DNA of 64,000 nucleotides from Ostrinia nubilalis (GCF_963855985.1 NC_087099.1:3750001-3814000), one strand, 5' to 3'; shown: positions 12,236 through 26,389, counted from the first letter of the stretch. Notes: a model not told the origin generated them from the sequence alone. Made by a program: numbers and translations.

Positions 12236-12350
12236 AAACTTTTTTTTTATCCACAACGTGGAAGCTGGCCTGCACTGCACCTTACCTGATGGAAAGTGAT
12301 TTATCAAACCGAAGGTGGAAACGAGCTTCACCGGCATCCTTATTTAGTGA
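12236..12350 (-). mobile_element. Possible LINE/SINE 3' tail
   Basis: A T-run (a poly(A) tail on the minus strand) precedes atccacaacgtggaagctgg and cacctta-like text with cctgatggaaagtgat. This resembles the 3' end of lepidopteran retroposons. Weak evidence. Confidence 0.35.
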
Positions 12351-14593
12351 ATCATTCAATTTCTATTCGAGAAGGCAAAAGTTTAAGTCTTACAATTATT
12401 TATAAATACTTATTTTCGAAGTTTTTCCCGTGGTAGAGCTGCAAACATTTGCAATTTAATAACTGTTGAGTCGGAAAGGACATTGTCAGAAACCGCCTTA
12501 GATTCCTGGGCACAGCAGTAAAGTATCAAAATTAATCTCTTACTTTTTGAATACTTAAATATTAATTAGATTGTAACGGACACTTGAGGATTAGAAAATG
12601 AAATAATAAAAGTCTTTTATATGTATTCCATAATACTATGACGACATCCGGACATTTTAGGGCGTGGCCTGCTCCATATCCTATGAAGTTCCATAATTTG
12701 TGTCGATAAAATCTATGTAAAATCGGCACAAGGCAATGCCGTACTTCATTGTTAGGAATCCATGTAATAGTGATGTTGACTGCGGTCATCATAGACAATA
12801 AGATACCGATCTTGTAAATAAAATAAATCGTCCATATTGCTACAGTATGACTAGATTTTAATTAAAAGTTAAAAATATATTGCACGATACTACAAGAAGC
12901 TATCTAATGTGTCCAACTGGTCGAAGGTTATGAATAAAATAAAAAGAATTGTGATCATAACACTGATATAGACAATGACAACAATATGGGATCATCTTTA
13001 ATATATCTGTAACAGTTTCAAAATCCGATGAAAAATCCAATGCCGCTTAAAGTGAGAGAAATGTCTAAAGTTCTAATAGAATTGAAAGTTTTATTCGCTC
13101 AAAATGCTTATAACAATAATTGGTAATACATTTCAAATATTAAGTACCTTTATAATGTATCGATAGAACCAAAAAGATGTCCTCTCAGCTTGGAAAGGGA
13201 AAACCCAGGATTGGGGGAGCGCTCCAGGCAATGTTCAGAACATTTCATAGGTAGTAGTAAATAATATTTATTTTATTATTAAAATTGAATATTTTGATAT
13301 TGATAAAATTGAATATATCTTTCGATTCAAATACCGAATATTTTTCAATCGATAATAATTATCGAGAATTGTTAATAATATTCAATTAAAAGTTGTTCAA
13401 TCCCTAGTCACGCATAGACTAAGACGGTAACCATGGAGATAGTTAGTTTGGTAAGTCACGTGTTAAATGTCAAGAGTGGAAAGTAAACATAGGATTCATG
13501 TTATTTATTTACGTGCAAAATGTAAGTAAGTAAATCATAAAAGTGGAACGCCGAGCTATTTCCAAAACCCGTCCAATATTATAATACAATTTGGCTGCGA
13601 CAACTACAATACAGAACATCTCCCAAATTGATGTGCATAAAATAATATAATACAATACTAGTAAGTAAGAGGTTATGATAACAATATTGCTATCAATAAG
13701 TTTATAGAATTGGTCCGCCAGGAATAATTGTTCTTACATAAAGATTTGTGTCATTTAGAACCTAGAAAGTATTTTTTCGGCACTGTTGATCTAACGGCGA
13801 ACAATGTATGGAGAACGAACATTGTCCTTTTACGGACAACCTCCTTAATTTCTTGCCATTTTGGGGGAAAGAAGGCCACTTTACACTGGCCACGGTAGCC
13901 CTAAAGGGACATTTTCATGTAAAGAATCCAATTAGCCCAGGACAGGTGGCTGCACAATCCTGTACAACAAAACATGTGCAAAGGAATAGGGCGAACTTTT
14001 GTGCGGCACAAACATTTAAAATGCCCTTTTTGAATGGAATAGGGTCTCGGCAAAGGGTTGGGCCAGTTTTTCGAATGTTTGAAGTTAATATGCGTGTAAA
14101 TACACCTTATTTCAAATAGTAGTTTCTGAAAAAGAGTTTAAAAGCATCATTATCTGTACATTAGTCCTCAGAAAGCAAAACTATGAAGTCAAATTTCAAG
14201 AAATACCAAGAATTTATCTTTATAGGATCCACCACATTACTAACTTATCTTTTCAAATATGGCCGCCCCAGATCTCGTAATTTATTACTTAGGCTAAAAG
14301 CCAAACAAAGGGCTTCCCAGATAGCCTTTTCCTGATTCCCTTTGAGAACGTCTCCTTTAGCTGTCCTATAATTAGATGCTGGGTTTAAAAGAAAAACAAA
14401 CTGCCTCTGAATTAAGCTATCCATTTTCCTTTTATAAGGAACGAGTAATTTCCTTGTGGGACATCTGTCTGATTGCTTATTTAGAGAACCCCTATGAGAC
14501 TGTTTTAGATTCACGAGAAATGTACGCAGATTTCCGATATATTTATTTGTTTGTGAGACCCAGAAGAATAAAAGTTATTTATGATATAAGTTA
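12351..14593. other. Unassigned non-coding stretch
   Basis: Includes a patch of cgataata/tcgata-rich sequence at 13270-13390 and an open frame of 103 codons at 13808-14119 that I could not relate to any family. Overlapping frames on both strands at 14245-14597 are also unassigned. Confidence 0.35.
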
Positions 14594-14740
14594 CTAGCGG
14601 CCGCACATGACTTCGTACGCGTGTACCCCATTTTACCCCCTTAGGAGTGAAGTTTCGTAAAATCCGTTCTTAGCGGATGGCTACACCTTATATGGAACCT
14701 ACCTCCCAAATTTAAAGTTTGTAGGTGTTACTTTTCTTTC
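14594..14740 (-). mobile_element. Helitron 3' end fragment
   Basis: Begins CTAG then cggccgcacatgacttcgta and gcgtgtaccccattttaccc. This is the minus-strand 3' terminus of the same family as 7450-8392, truncated after about 145 bp. Confidence 0.65.
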
Positions 14741-15389
14741 ATTGATGATACGTACCTGAAACAAAAAACATACGTTAGCAAAAAATGAATAAGTAAATCC
14801 AGGTTACGGTATAATTGTACATAATATAAAATATGATACAAAATAAAGCTTCGAGCTATTATTCGCTGTTATAGACTAAAAATTATTAAAATGTCCTGTT
14901 TAATTGGTAAAATGTGATTGTCCCGGGATTTCCCCATTTACATAAACATACAAAACCAATTCAGTTATAATGTAATGTACTGTATATGTACGGTTGGTAT
15001 CAAAGTTGAAGCAGTAGATTTGATTACCACGAATTTAATTATTACTGTGAGATGACGTGTTAATTTGCAAATTCAATGATAATTCCTAAACGTTTTATTA
15101 ATTTTAGAAGGTTGAATAATTTGATTAAATTAAGCCACTTTGTAATAATATCAATGTACTTAAATATCTAGTTTTAAGTCATTGAACGCCGAGACAAATA
15201 GAAATTGTATTGTACAAGGCACACCGGTGAGTCGCGTGGCATTCAACGAGTATTGTTCATGCTTACTTTTTTTCTTCAAGAGAACCCTAATGATTGCATG
15301 AACAATATGTGCCCAGATTTGTTAAACTTACTGGTTTTAACTCTACTACGGCAATATATGGGTGAATTTCAACAAGTGTATATTTTTGC
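14741..15389. other. Unassigned non-coding stretch
   Basis: AT-rich. The small frame at 15205-15393 is not recognisable. Confidence 0.4.
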
Positions 15390-15680
15390 CTAATTTTGGT
15401 GGAAATTGTTATTTGTGTACTTTTATTTTTTCATTATATATCAAATTTATTGGAAACGTATACTGTTTCTAAATTGATTATGACATTAAATTTTGTCCAG
15501 CAGTTTTTTTAGATTTTCCTTACACCAAAATTAAGAGAACACCAAAATTTATATTAAAGCACCAAAATTAGAAATGCTATCAATCGGTCATGTCAGTGCC
15601 AGCCTGCTCAGTGCCAAGCTCAAGAAATGTTTTAAATTTACCGGCACCGACTCCAAAAATATTAATCGTGGTATATTGTC

Positions 15681-15682
15681 CT

Positions 15683-15711
<29 letters not shown>
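15681..15711. repeat. (aaat)n microsatellite
   Basis: Uninterrupted aaat/ataa repeats, inside the CACCAAAATT block. Confidence 0.9.
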
Positions 15712-15713
<2 letters not shown>

Positions 15714-15852
15714 ATTTTCTACTTTTTAGTGATTTTTGGCGTCTGTTTTAATTTTTTTGTTAAAATTATTTTTTTTCATGCTTTTTAGTTGATTAGTCCT
15801 TGTTATTGTCACTGAAGATGGACAGTACCTATGTTTAATTATTATATATTAT

Positions 15853-15916
15853 ATAATGTGATTAAGACTATAACGTTCCATTACAAAATGGAAAATTATA
15901 GTCTTAATCACAATCC
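15853..15916. repeat. Short inverted repeat (hairpin)
   Basis: tgtgattaagactataa and ttatagtcttaatcaca face each other across about 23 bp. It could fold into a 17-bp perfect stem. Confidence 0.8.
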
Positions 15917-16940
15917 AAGTGTAAATAATCTTCCTAACAAAATACAGGCTACCTTTAAATATCGGCAACTAAAAAGTATCATCTAACTCCTAACTTATGT
16001 AGTTTGACCTTTTATCATCAGCTCATCTTAAATACCTGAAATAATACAACTTTATGTACATACCTACTTAAAATATTTAAAGAATTATCCTCCAACTCCT
16101 AAGCGTTAAGGAGTTTTACCTTCCATCATCATCTCATCAACATTAGATGATAACTACTTGAATAACTTTAGAATAAATATGAAAAACGTATTGCGTTCCT
16201 ACAAAATTTGAGGTTTTCTCTCGATTTCCCTAGGATCCCATCATCAGATCCTGACTTGGTGACAGTGGGACTACCACAGAAGTGTACCCTATCGAACAAA
16301 AAAAGAATTTTGAAAATCGGTTCACAATTGACGGAGTTAAGTCAGTTAAAAATGCTTTGGTGCACCACCAAAAACACCAAAATTGACCCACCAAAATTAG
16401 ATTCTCGTTGAAAAAGCTAAATTATATGAAATCTGTTTTAAATAAAACAACCACATTTTAACATATGGTATGAAAACAGTTCCTTTACATTATACAAGGA
16501 ATTCAACTCAAAAGAATAGCTTAGAAATCTTATACAAAAAGACACCAAAATTTCAGAATTGTTGTCCGTTTAAAAAAAAACAACACATTTACATTTTTTG
16601 CGGCAAGACGCAGAGGTCTTGCACCCGTCTGCCGTCACTGCTCGCGGGGGCGGTACTAAACCTAACGAATGATGGGAGTGTTTAAATCCTGTTTGATCCT
16701 TAAAGAAACTGACGAGCTATTTCATTATTGACACCAAAATTATAATTTTTTCGCGGACAAAACTTAAGGACGTGACTTAATCACAGTTATTTGGGAAACT
16801 TGCTTAATTTGGTAATTTTAGATAATAGATACATTGTATAATTCAAAAATATACTTTTTCCCTAAGTTCTGTTTTGGTCTTCAGCTAAAAAAATACATAT
16901 TGTAAGAAATTAAGGATGTGGACACTGCACCAAAATTAGA

Positions 16941-19900
16941 AACGCTTAGTTCAATGATTTTTTGTCGAATTTGTAAAAGAAAATACTCATTAATAATGTT
17001 GTCCTCAAAATGGAACCTCTGTATATTTTCGTGTAAAAAAAAATCAAAGTTCTATGTCATAAAAAACATATGAATTGCAGCTACGCCGCCCAAAAAATGT
17101 GCTTGGGAAAATGACCCATATGAAAATATGATGACGTTGCAGTAATAACTCATTGGCGCAATTACTTTAAATATTTCATGTAATTATAAATTTAATTTTG
17201 CCCGACATTAACGTATCAGCATATTATGTTAATAGCTTTTATCTTGACACAGCATGTACAGCACATGTAAATTTATAGGGTGGTTTGCGACAATATTTGT
17301 TGGGTTGACGAAACATATTTTTCAGTGAACATTTTAAATGCTGGTGTTACGATTACCCTGAATCAGCCAAATAAAGTGTAGATCAGAAAAAAATAACTAT
17401 GCAATTTGGAACCAAAATAATTACATTTAATATTAGTGATCTTCTGTGGGCTTATTCTCAAAGCTCTATTGTTTTCAGAAAAATGTAAATTCATACTTTG
17501 ATTCCCAACGAGTCCTCGAGTTCCACGACATTAAAAATTAAAAATGTATTCTTATTTTATTTTAAAATTTGAAGAACAAGAGTCGTGGACCTTTTAGAAT
17601 AACCTGCGCCTTATCTCTAAATTGGAATTGGTGTTTTTATTATTACGAACCATAAAATAAGAGTTGAATAGGTACAATACATAATGATTTATGACCATGA
17701 TGAACCTAATAATAATAATAATAATATAATTTATTTATTCAAGTAACATGACTCATTATTTGTTAGTTATAAAGGACTTAACCTATGTTAGTAAAAATTG
17801 GAACATCTAAACTATTCATTAATATTATTTTTTTTGCACAACTCCTGCGGATGTAGTGCAGCAGTAATTAATATAACGGCAGTCCAGTCTACTCGCTATC
17901 ATAGACAGGATGCTGTTGGGGCTGCCCCGAACCCTAACACCTATAACTAATGTATTACTACAAAATCAAAAACCTAAAACTGTACTCGAGTAAGAAAAAC
18001 GTAACTTTCGATCGATTATCACGTTGAGTAAGCGAAGCCTCGCAGACAAAAATGGAATATTCCCGAATATATTTCTCACTGGCTACTAATACCATCATAA
18101 GTATTAGCGGGAATCAGGCAAGAACCTCATTAGGGGTTCAATAGAGCCTCAACAAGCAATTAGAAGGTCTTCCGGACCGCGAAAAACAAAGGGCGGTCGA
18201 TCCACCTAAACTCACCCTTAGGTTGTGCGCAGACATGCGATTAGACTACACACGACTGTGGGTAAAAATATAGATCCAGGATTATGGTTACGACGTAAAA
18301 AATACATGGTGTTATTACAAAAAACTTAAACAGACGTTAAACACGTCTTGTTTAAAAAGACATTAATTCCATATTGAAGAAATGTTTGCCGCCCGTTTAA
18401 CTTATTGTAATAAGCCCCGTAGTGTTTAAAAATTGAAATTCTGTCCACTAAACCTTAAATCCAACTACTTAATCAATATTGGATAATAACGTTAAGTGTT
18501 AAAAAGGCTTTGATGGTTTCATTTGTACAGTTTTCGTATTATGAATATAAAAATTTCAACAAGAAATTAAGATGATTCACTATGGAAAAAATCGGTTTTG
18601 GTTTTCAATAATGTCTATCAAGAATTAAAACCAGCCAAGCGTCTGCATTTTCCCATAGTTGAAGTAAAAAATTGTGTAGGAAAGTTCTGTGAATCGTCCG
18701 TGAGCGGTCAGCCTAACCTTGGACAGAAACGAACACCCAGATTAGGTTTGCGAGCGGTTGGACTAATTGTTTGTTATCAGGCTCTTTGTTCATTGTTTGA
18801 TACATGTGTGGCTTCTAGAATCATTAGGGCACATTATTTAGCGTGACTTTTTGTAACACACGTCGTTATTCGCAAAAAGATTCAGGTTACAAAAATCAAA
18901 GTGAGATCGGTTCAAAAAATTACAAAGAAGAATAATATTTAATCCTTTTAACATTAGCAGCTGTACAAGAACAAAAAAGCCAGGCAAAAAGAAAGACAAT
19001 ATTTTTCTTAAACCTAAGCGCCATTTTTTTGTAACGCATTGAGTTACAAGTTGCTAATTTGATATTAGGACAAACACCTCAAATTCATTTATTATAGATC
19101 AAACGAATTACTTTCCAATAAACAAACAGAAAACAAATGAAAGTTCGCAAACGAAATAAGTTAAGAATAAGAATACAAATAAAATAATTTATCGGGTACA
19201 CAGATTCGATCAGATTTGTGGAAAGTCAACATTCTATTCCCAACCTTATGAGGTCAACGGCCCGAAACATTTACTCTCAGTCTAAGTACATTATCACAGC
19301 ACCTCAAGCCAAACACTGAGATCTTATCTCATTGTAATAGGATCGATTTTGCAACAAAAATTTAGTCTAGTGTGCTGTCCTCTGTACATATCAGGTTTAG
19401 AAGAAAACAGTTTTTCCCGAAAGGTCACTTGTCACGCGACCTAAAAGAGAGTAGGGTTAAAACGGCAGTGCGTTAAGGGAATGGGGTACTAAAGCTTAAT
19501 ATTAACTAAGGGATGCCCGGATTGCGTTCCTTTTAAATCTCTAGACATAGGTACTAATAAAAGAACGGCACATTTTTTTATCAAGCAATGACGTTATCAA
19601 CTAACTATATTCTGCTAGCTATGAGCTGTTCCCGTAACTTTGTACGCGAGAAATAGTTTGATTTAATTTTGTTCGTTTTAGCGTTTTCTTTAATGCTCAG
19701 CTCCTGTTAGGCTATTAGTCATAGTGTAAGGGTTTTAGCTTATAGCCTTCCTTGATAAATGGGCAATCATTTCTGAGATTAGAGCATTTAACCAAACTCT
19801 TTAGCTTTTTCATTTTCTTGTTTTCCTTTACACCCTCCAGGCTTACCACCTTGGCACCATTAATTAAGGAATCTCGCAAAATTTCTCGTCACAATTCCAT

Positions 19901-22461
19901 TTAAAATGGACAAAATGTAGCTCAGCACAGAAGTTCTTTGTCCGGGTTTCTCCGTAAAACAACATTGTAAACAATTGACACACACAATGGTTGACTTAAG
20001 TCCCCACATCTACTCTCCTTTCCCACTATTGACATAAGATCTGTATTCCCCTGGCAAGTTTTCCATTTAGTGCCATGTCTACATTGTTGAAAACCGCTGT
20101 CAAATTACAGTGTTCAGTTTTATGGCCGTGTACGGATGTTTCGGCTGTAAATTGAATTTGCTGACGTAACCTAATAACGTTTAATCCGGGATATTTTGTT
20201 GCTCCACTGTGCAGTCGAATTTGTGTCGCATGCGTTTTGTGATGAACCAAAACGCTGGGGAAATATTGTGATGTTCAGCTGTTTTGTTTTAGTTCTATAT
20301 AATTGTATGTATGACTGTAATACTGTATGTATCAGATTTATTTGACGTAGGTACTTCGTATATTTATCTCTTATGTAGAGTCGTGGTAGTAGTTTTAATG
20401 TGCGATAGTGTAATTATTGTAAATTGTTTAACCCTAAAGTCTTGATAAACCAAGAACAAAGTTACTAAAGTGATACTGACCTGACTGAGTGAGTGATAAT
20501 ACCTACGTATCTTTTTGGCTATTTTGACCTATTTGGCTGAAGTATCACTTAGTTTTATAAATAGATATTTCTGATTTTTAAATAACTTGATGCCTCTCTG
20601 ACTGTTTATTGCACATGGCTGTAAATAATATATAATAATAAGTCAATTCGACTATATCACGTTCAGAAATATATATTTTTAGTTTATGTCGTACATTCTT
20701 TCTCCCTTTTTCCTCTTTCGGGAACTAATTCGCTACTTCAAGTTTGTTTCCAACTCATTTCCTTTTTTAATTACTCCCTCGATACTTTCAAGTTTCCAAG
20801 TCAGGAGTAAAATGTGGCTTGAAAACAATCAACTAAGTGGTCGGCGTGAGCGCAGCTCTCAACCCAAACTTTAGCTTTTTGAACATAAATTCTTTATCGA
20901 GGCGCGTTTGATTCGGTAAGCTGACTCGACTAAGCACTAGCTTGCAATTGCACTAAGCACTGGCAGATATTACCTTTTATGATAATAAGTTTACCTTATG
21001 TCCATGTAAGGACCGTTATGATAATTACACCTAAATAAGTAATTTAAGAGGAGATAAAGGAAAAATATGCAACCCATGTGTCTACGGTTTGGAGTGTATT
21101 CCAAATCCTCCATTTTACCTCTAGTAAATCAAAGATGATCATTCTACTACAGTGGAGACTTGATGATAATGAAGACTTTTATAGCACCATGCAATGATAA
21201 TTTACGTTCATATTCATATTCATTTAATCACTTCGCAATGTTGGTCTCAATATTGAAATAAAAACATCACGGAATTTAATTTGAGCTCGAGACTTGAGCA
21301 AGGGTTTTAGAATAAGGTTTGTCTAATTATTCAGTTTTAATTTTAGTGTTTTCATCATTATTTAGAATCTCTCAATTTAAGCCTTTGAATGGTTAAATTT
21401 TAATATTGGAATTAATATAACAATTAACTATGCGAAAAAGAAATATACTATAACGGCAAAATGGAATATAATAAATTTAAAATTTATATAAGACGATTCA
21501 TAGATTTTCGGCATTATTAATGCAGGTGGATTAAGTAAAATTAACACATTAAAATATTCGAACTGAACGATTGTAACAGTGAATGTAGCAGTTCAGAAAC
21601 ACTCTTTGACGAATTAAACAGAAATTAATTAATGTTCATAGCGGAATAAAAAGGCTTTTGTTCAGTTCCATTTTAATTTTAAGTTTCAGAATTGAATATT
21701 AAATAATTAATGATTCTTAGATTTAAAATGTGAAATGTAATAAATTAAGTAATATCAAACATATAAAAATGCTTCAGGTGGGACTTGAATCCATGAAATA
21801 GCACTTGCCACTCGATAGCTCTGACCACCGAATTACAGAGACATTTAATTTTGTAAATCTGAGAAAAGGTAAAAGATGTGTAGGTACGTATTAGCATACG
21901 CCGTACACCAGCGTCGTTTCATCAATGATAGTCGAAAAAACAATCGAAAACCCGTTCGAAATTCAATCCCAATTAAAAAACCAGGCAAGTGAACTAGAAT
22001 CCAAAACCCAGTTCAATCTGGATCGCTAAACAAAGCACAAACTCGAGTTACACTTGAAATGAAACGGTGTCGCTCTCGCCGCGTAACTTCGAGCATTTGT
22101 TACGTACTGCCACCAGCCATTGCGATTTGGAACTTTGATTTGTTTTCTATACACGTAAAGGAAACTCCAAGGTTGCCAAGTAATCTCCAATTGGAAATGT
22201 AATCTAAAGTAGCAGATTGGGATTGAAGTTTTTATACATAATTTAGAATTTGTTATTGGGACTTTTTGAATTTGTTAAGGAAAATCCATCAAGAACGTGT
22301 ATGAAAAAATTCAGTCTTAATTGGATTTACAAAAGAGTATTTCTTCTTATTTCTAATTTCTTGAAGTTGCCGATTACTTTTTAGAATTTTATTTATTGTT
22401 TAACATGTAAAATAACGTAATGAATTATTATAATTACAATGAAGATCATTCAACTAACTTA
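16941..22461. other. Long non-coding stretch
   Basis: Over 5 kb of AT-rich DNA with only short, unrelated open frames on both strands. A (aat)n run lies at 17707-17735, next to a tttatttattcaagtaaca patch that may be a retroposon tail. I saw no exon with convincing splice sites, though I could not run a gene predictor. Confidence 0.35.
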
Positions 22462-22577
22462 GGCTGAGCTGCACCGTTTGACCGTAACTATAACGTTAAC
22501 CGGCGTTTTTGTATGGTATTTGACGAATTTTTGACGTCATCAAAGTTAAAGTAAGATGATGCAACCCAGCCTTAGAC
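22462..22577. mobile_element. Palindromic MITE, rGGCTGrGTTGCACC family
   Basis: Ends ttaggctgagctgcacc and tgcaacccagccttag, with gaccgtaactataacgtta and tgacgtcatcaaagttaaag inside. Same family as 51287-51415. Confidence 0.7.
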
Positions 22578-24785
22578 CTACATAAAACGTAAAATCGTCA
22601 AACATTATGCAATGACTGTTTTTTGATTAATATGACCTACTTACAAGATATTAGCAATAATTATACCTACCTTAATTCATAAGACACATACGAATACATA
22701 CATCAAACATTGCAACGTTAATTAGCTATGTAATCTAAAGCGTACCTTCGCTATACGAGTTACTCGTACCTACACGTCCCTCTACATACAAATGGAATGC
22801 GAAACTGTTCCAATTCGACAAATTACACCAAACTATGTCGTTGTGGCGTAATAGAGACCATCAAATTCGTCTTACCCACCGCTGCAACGCACTTCCCCGG
22901 GAATGCCTCTCTCATTTCCAACGTAAGGCATACGATTCACTGGATTTACGCGACAATGTTCTACGCGAAAGTTTGCTGCATGAAAACTAAATTAATTTGT
23001 CGATTGAAAAGATTTGTAGAGCGCTGATATGACAGCAATTTCAATGAAACTAAATAGTTATTTACAAGTATGTTATAGATCCGAATAAAAAAAGAAAACC
23101 AAAATAAAGTAAACGTGTCTTAATGAAAATTATTAAGATGCACTTTGGAACGAAAAGGAGGTTAAAGGAATTACAAGGATTATGAGGAAAATGGAAAGAA
23201 GACCTAAAGGCTAATATCATTAATTCAAAAACACCTAGAAGATAATAATAAATAAATCCTGACTTGCGCAAAATAAATCCAGTGTGTTCCGCCCCTAACA
23301 ATCCATTTACTTAATATCACTAATTAAGCTATAACTTCTTTTTTATTACCGAGCACTAAGTTTCAAATTCCTTTGCATCCAATAAGAAAAAGAGGCCCGT
23401 TTAAATCCGCTTTCACTTGTTTGTGTTGGTCTGTCCCTCTCTTTGCTATCCTCTTTATGTTAACCTAAAAGAAAATTAATTAAGTGGCATTGTTCCTTTT
23501 GAGTGCCGTTTTGTAAGCATCTGACAGTCTTTTGTACTTTTTACACACGAGATATGGTTTTGGAGACTTTGAGAAAAATATGCTGAGATGGCATCTTTGC
23601 CTTACTGAGGGTTGAGGTTCGCGATTACAATCTAGAATGAAATACGTCGAGTTTCTTGGAAATTCCAGTGGTAGCCATTACTATAACTGAAGGACATGTT
23701 GGCAGGTTTCTCTATTATTTTGGCTACATCGCTGTTTTTCTGAAAAAAAAAAAGCTTTCAGCGTGTTGCGAAAGTATTAAAATAAAAAACAGCAAATTTA
23801 TTGCAGAAGTTAAAACATAAACAATCTTACACTAAGGTATCTAAGAGATCCACCCTCTTGTTCCAAAGCAAACTCATGAGCACTCTTTTAAAAATGGCGG
23901 ACCATTTACTCCCTACTTTGACGTTATGGTCAAAAGCTTTTTTGTTCGCCATGTGCCACCGTGGCGTTTATGCTTTTATGTCACAGCCAAAGCGAAACCA
24001 TAGAACTAAAGATACAACCCGGAAACCCATTTGCCGAAATCCTGAAAAGATATTACCGGAGAAATGTTTCAACTCGTCGTTTTGAAAGTGATGTCAAAAA
24101 ATATACATTTATCGACATTGAATTTCCACGGAACTTTCCTAAACACTAATTCAGAATTTTTAACGAGAAAAGGCTTGATTTTAAACCTAAATATGTAAGT
24201 TTAATATCTACAGCTTAGCTATTCAGTAGCTGTAGTAGATACCAATAAAACAATAAAAATAATTATAAAACTCTATCATTGACATCACTCATCAATGATA
24301 TCAAAGGTGAAGAGTTTATTTTGCCACTAATTATTCTTAGTAACAGGCACAGCTGATATTGTCCCGAAGGGATTCCATGGAAATCTAATATTGGAACGCA
24401 TACAGTACCCTGAAAAGGCCCTACATACTAATAAAGAATTTTAATTTAATATCATTTTTCACAAACTCTCGATAAAATAGACCGACAAACCAACACTAGC
24501 CTCGATGAAAAATGCTCTAGTTTTCACTTTGAGCATTGATTATATTGGAATGAAAAGCGACGCAGCCCCGTTTGTGTCGCTCTACTATTTATGGACCAAG
24601 TAATTTAAGAGTGACATGCATTATGAAGCATTTTTATTCAGCATTTGGACATAAAAGTGACCTTTTTATTTTGCCAACCGGTTTATGTGTCAAAGGAGAA
24701 AATTACATCATTCTACATCAAAATGTTGACACTTTACATCGCTTTTCAAAGATCTTTAAAATTCGAAAATGGAATTGAATCTCTT
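22578..24785. other. Unassigned non-coding stretch
   Basis: Short frames on both strands without recognisable domains (for example 22797-23027, 23801-24149, 24572-24956). Nothing supportable. Confidence 0.35.
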
Positions 24786-25262
24786 TTCAACCGACTTCAA
24801 AAAAAGGAGGAGGTTCTCAATTCGACCCGTATGTTTTTTTTTTTTTTCTATGTTTGTTACGCGATAACTCCGTCAATTATGAACCGATTTGAACAAATCT
24901 TTTTTCGACGTATAGGTAATACCTCAAGGGTGGTCCCATTTAAATTAAATAATTAAAAAAACAACCCCCAAGGGTGGAAAATTGGGGATGAACTTTTTTA
25001 TACGCAATATCTCCGCCGATTATAAACCAATTTGAACGATAATTTTTTTTTTGAATAGGTATTATCAAAAGGGTGGTTTCATGCGAATTTGAAGAAAATA
25101 TTTCACCCCCAAGGGTGGAAAATTGGGGATGAACTTTTTTATACGCAATATCTCCGCCGATTATGAACCAATTTGAACGATTATTTTTTTGTTGAATAGG
25201 TATTATCAAATTTTTTTAATTTTTAGTTTTTTTTTGTGTTCACGCATTTGAAGTCGGTTATA
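24786..25262. mobile_element. Foldback element with AACCGACTTCAAA ends
   Basis: Terminal inverted repeats aaccgacttcaaa (left) and tttgaagtcggtt (right) enclose about 470 bp. Inside are two near-identical segments of about 75 bp containing caagggtggaaaattgggga and acgcaatatctccgccgatt, plus a diverged third copy (acgcgataactccgtcaatt). The frame at 24940-25209 is only the reverse translation of these repeats. A stray tttgaagtcggtta end lies at 26832-26846. Confidence 0.7.
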
Positions 25263-25584
25263 TTTTTTTTTAAAAGTTATGTCATAATAAATATCATATT
25301 ATTTAACATGAGTATATTTCAATTCAGTGACTTTGTCACTTGTGCCTGCGAATATCTTTACCAAAACAAGGTTAATTTAATTCACAAGCTTATAATTATT
25401 TTTGACTACATTTAAGTACTTCAAATGCTTAAATACCCGAATTCTGATGAAATTGAAACATCTTAAATTCACTTTACGCGACATTTCAATAAACGTTATT
25501 TGGACCACTCCATCGGACGTGATTTGGAATATTTTAATTCCATTTCAAATCACTGAGCTTTACTTGAATAAATAGATACGTTCG
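25263..25584. other. Unassigned non-coding stretch
   Basis: AT-rich. Nothing was recognised. Confidence 0.4.
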
Positions 25585-25795
25585 GCCTAACAGTTCCACG
25601 ATGCTACGATACGACGATGATGGACGGATACGACCTGCAAGCTTTCAAGAGGAGAGCGTATCTTTACCTTAAAGGCCGGCAACGCACCTGTAACGCCCCT
25701 GGGTCTGCGGGTGTCTATGGGCGACGGTAATCACTTACCATCAGGTGATCCGTTTGCTCGTTTGCCTCCTATCACATAAAAAAAAAAAAAAAAAA
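25585..25795 (+). mobile_element. Poly(A) LINE 3' end
   Basis: Ends in a 17-bp A-run. Reads as the end of an ORF with FKRRVYLYLKGRQRTCNAPG, then a stop and a short 3' UTR. The last 40 bp before the A-run (atcaggtgatccgtttgctc and onward) also occur next to the T-run at 48122, so both derive from one retroposon family. Confidence 0.6.
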
Positions 25796-26389
25796 TGCTT
25801 GAATGTGGATGATTGGATTTCTGGAATTTTGCCTATTTTGAATTTCACGGAACGAATCAATGTTTGGAGTTATGAGCTTGGAAAGCCCATGTCCTGATTT
25901 TATACATACAAGTACACGCATTTTTATTCGCTAAGGAGAATTCATCAAACTAGGCATATGATATAGTATATTACTCTATAATAATACCGCACCCTTCATA
26001 TAAATAACAAATGAACCAGACAAGTTATATCTTTGCAGCGCCAGACATACAATTTTCATTTCAACTGAAGAAGGGTTAAAAATTCAGGGGCAAAAAGGGT
26101 CGCTTATTGGGGTTATTGTTGGGGTTAACTTGGGGCTGGGCCTTTCTGTCTGTAAATTGCACTTCTAATTGCTCAGCAGCCGCTGCAGATAAAAAGTACC
26201 GAAGCTGGGGTATTTTCATACTAGGAACTTGTGTCACGTGCGGCTAGTTATTTTATATAAACGTCACTTAATTTTTATACTTAAAAGGTAGACTTTTTTA
26301 ATAATAAATGTTTATCTCCTACAAAAAAACTAGTCATCGATGCCTCCGACTGCATTATTGTGAATACTAAGTAGTAGGAAAACATAGCG
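25796..26389. other. Unassigned non-coding stretch
   Basis: Nothing was recognised. Confidence 0.4.

Larger units (their letters stand above)
15390..16940. repeat. Block with clustered CACCAAAATT motif
   Basis: Exact CACCAAAATT starts at 15523, 15540, 15560, 16375, 16389, 16543, 16732 and 16928, all on the plus strand. One inverted copy lies at the left edge (15392-15401). The two copies at 15560 and 16928 extend to a shared caccaaaattagaaaygct. No tandem periodicity is seen. This may be a transposon with reiterated binding motifs, with the inverted left copy and the rightmost copy marking its ends. No coding capacity was recognised. Confidence 0.6.

Noticed and set aside
13808..14119. 103-codon open frame
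   Set aside because: No domain, signal peptide or splice context that I recognise. Left as unassigned.
21770..21842. tRNA-like sequence on the minus strand with a ggattcaagtcc T-arm
   Set aside because: The acceptor stem does not pair and the anticodon arm is unclear. At most it is a tRNA-derived SINE relic.
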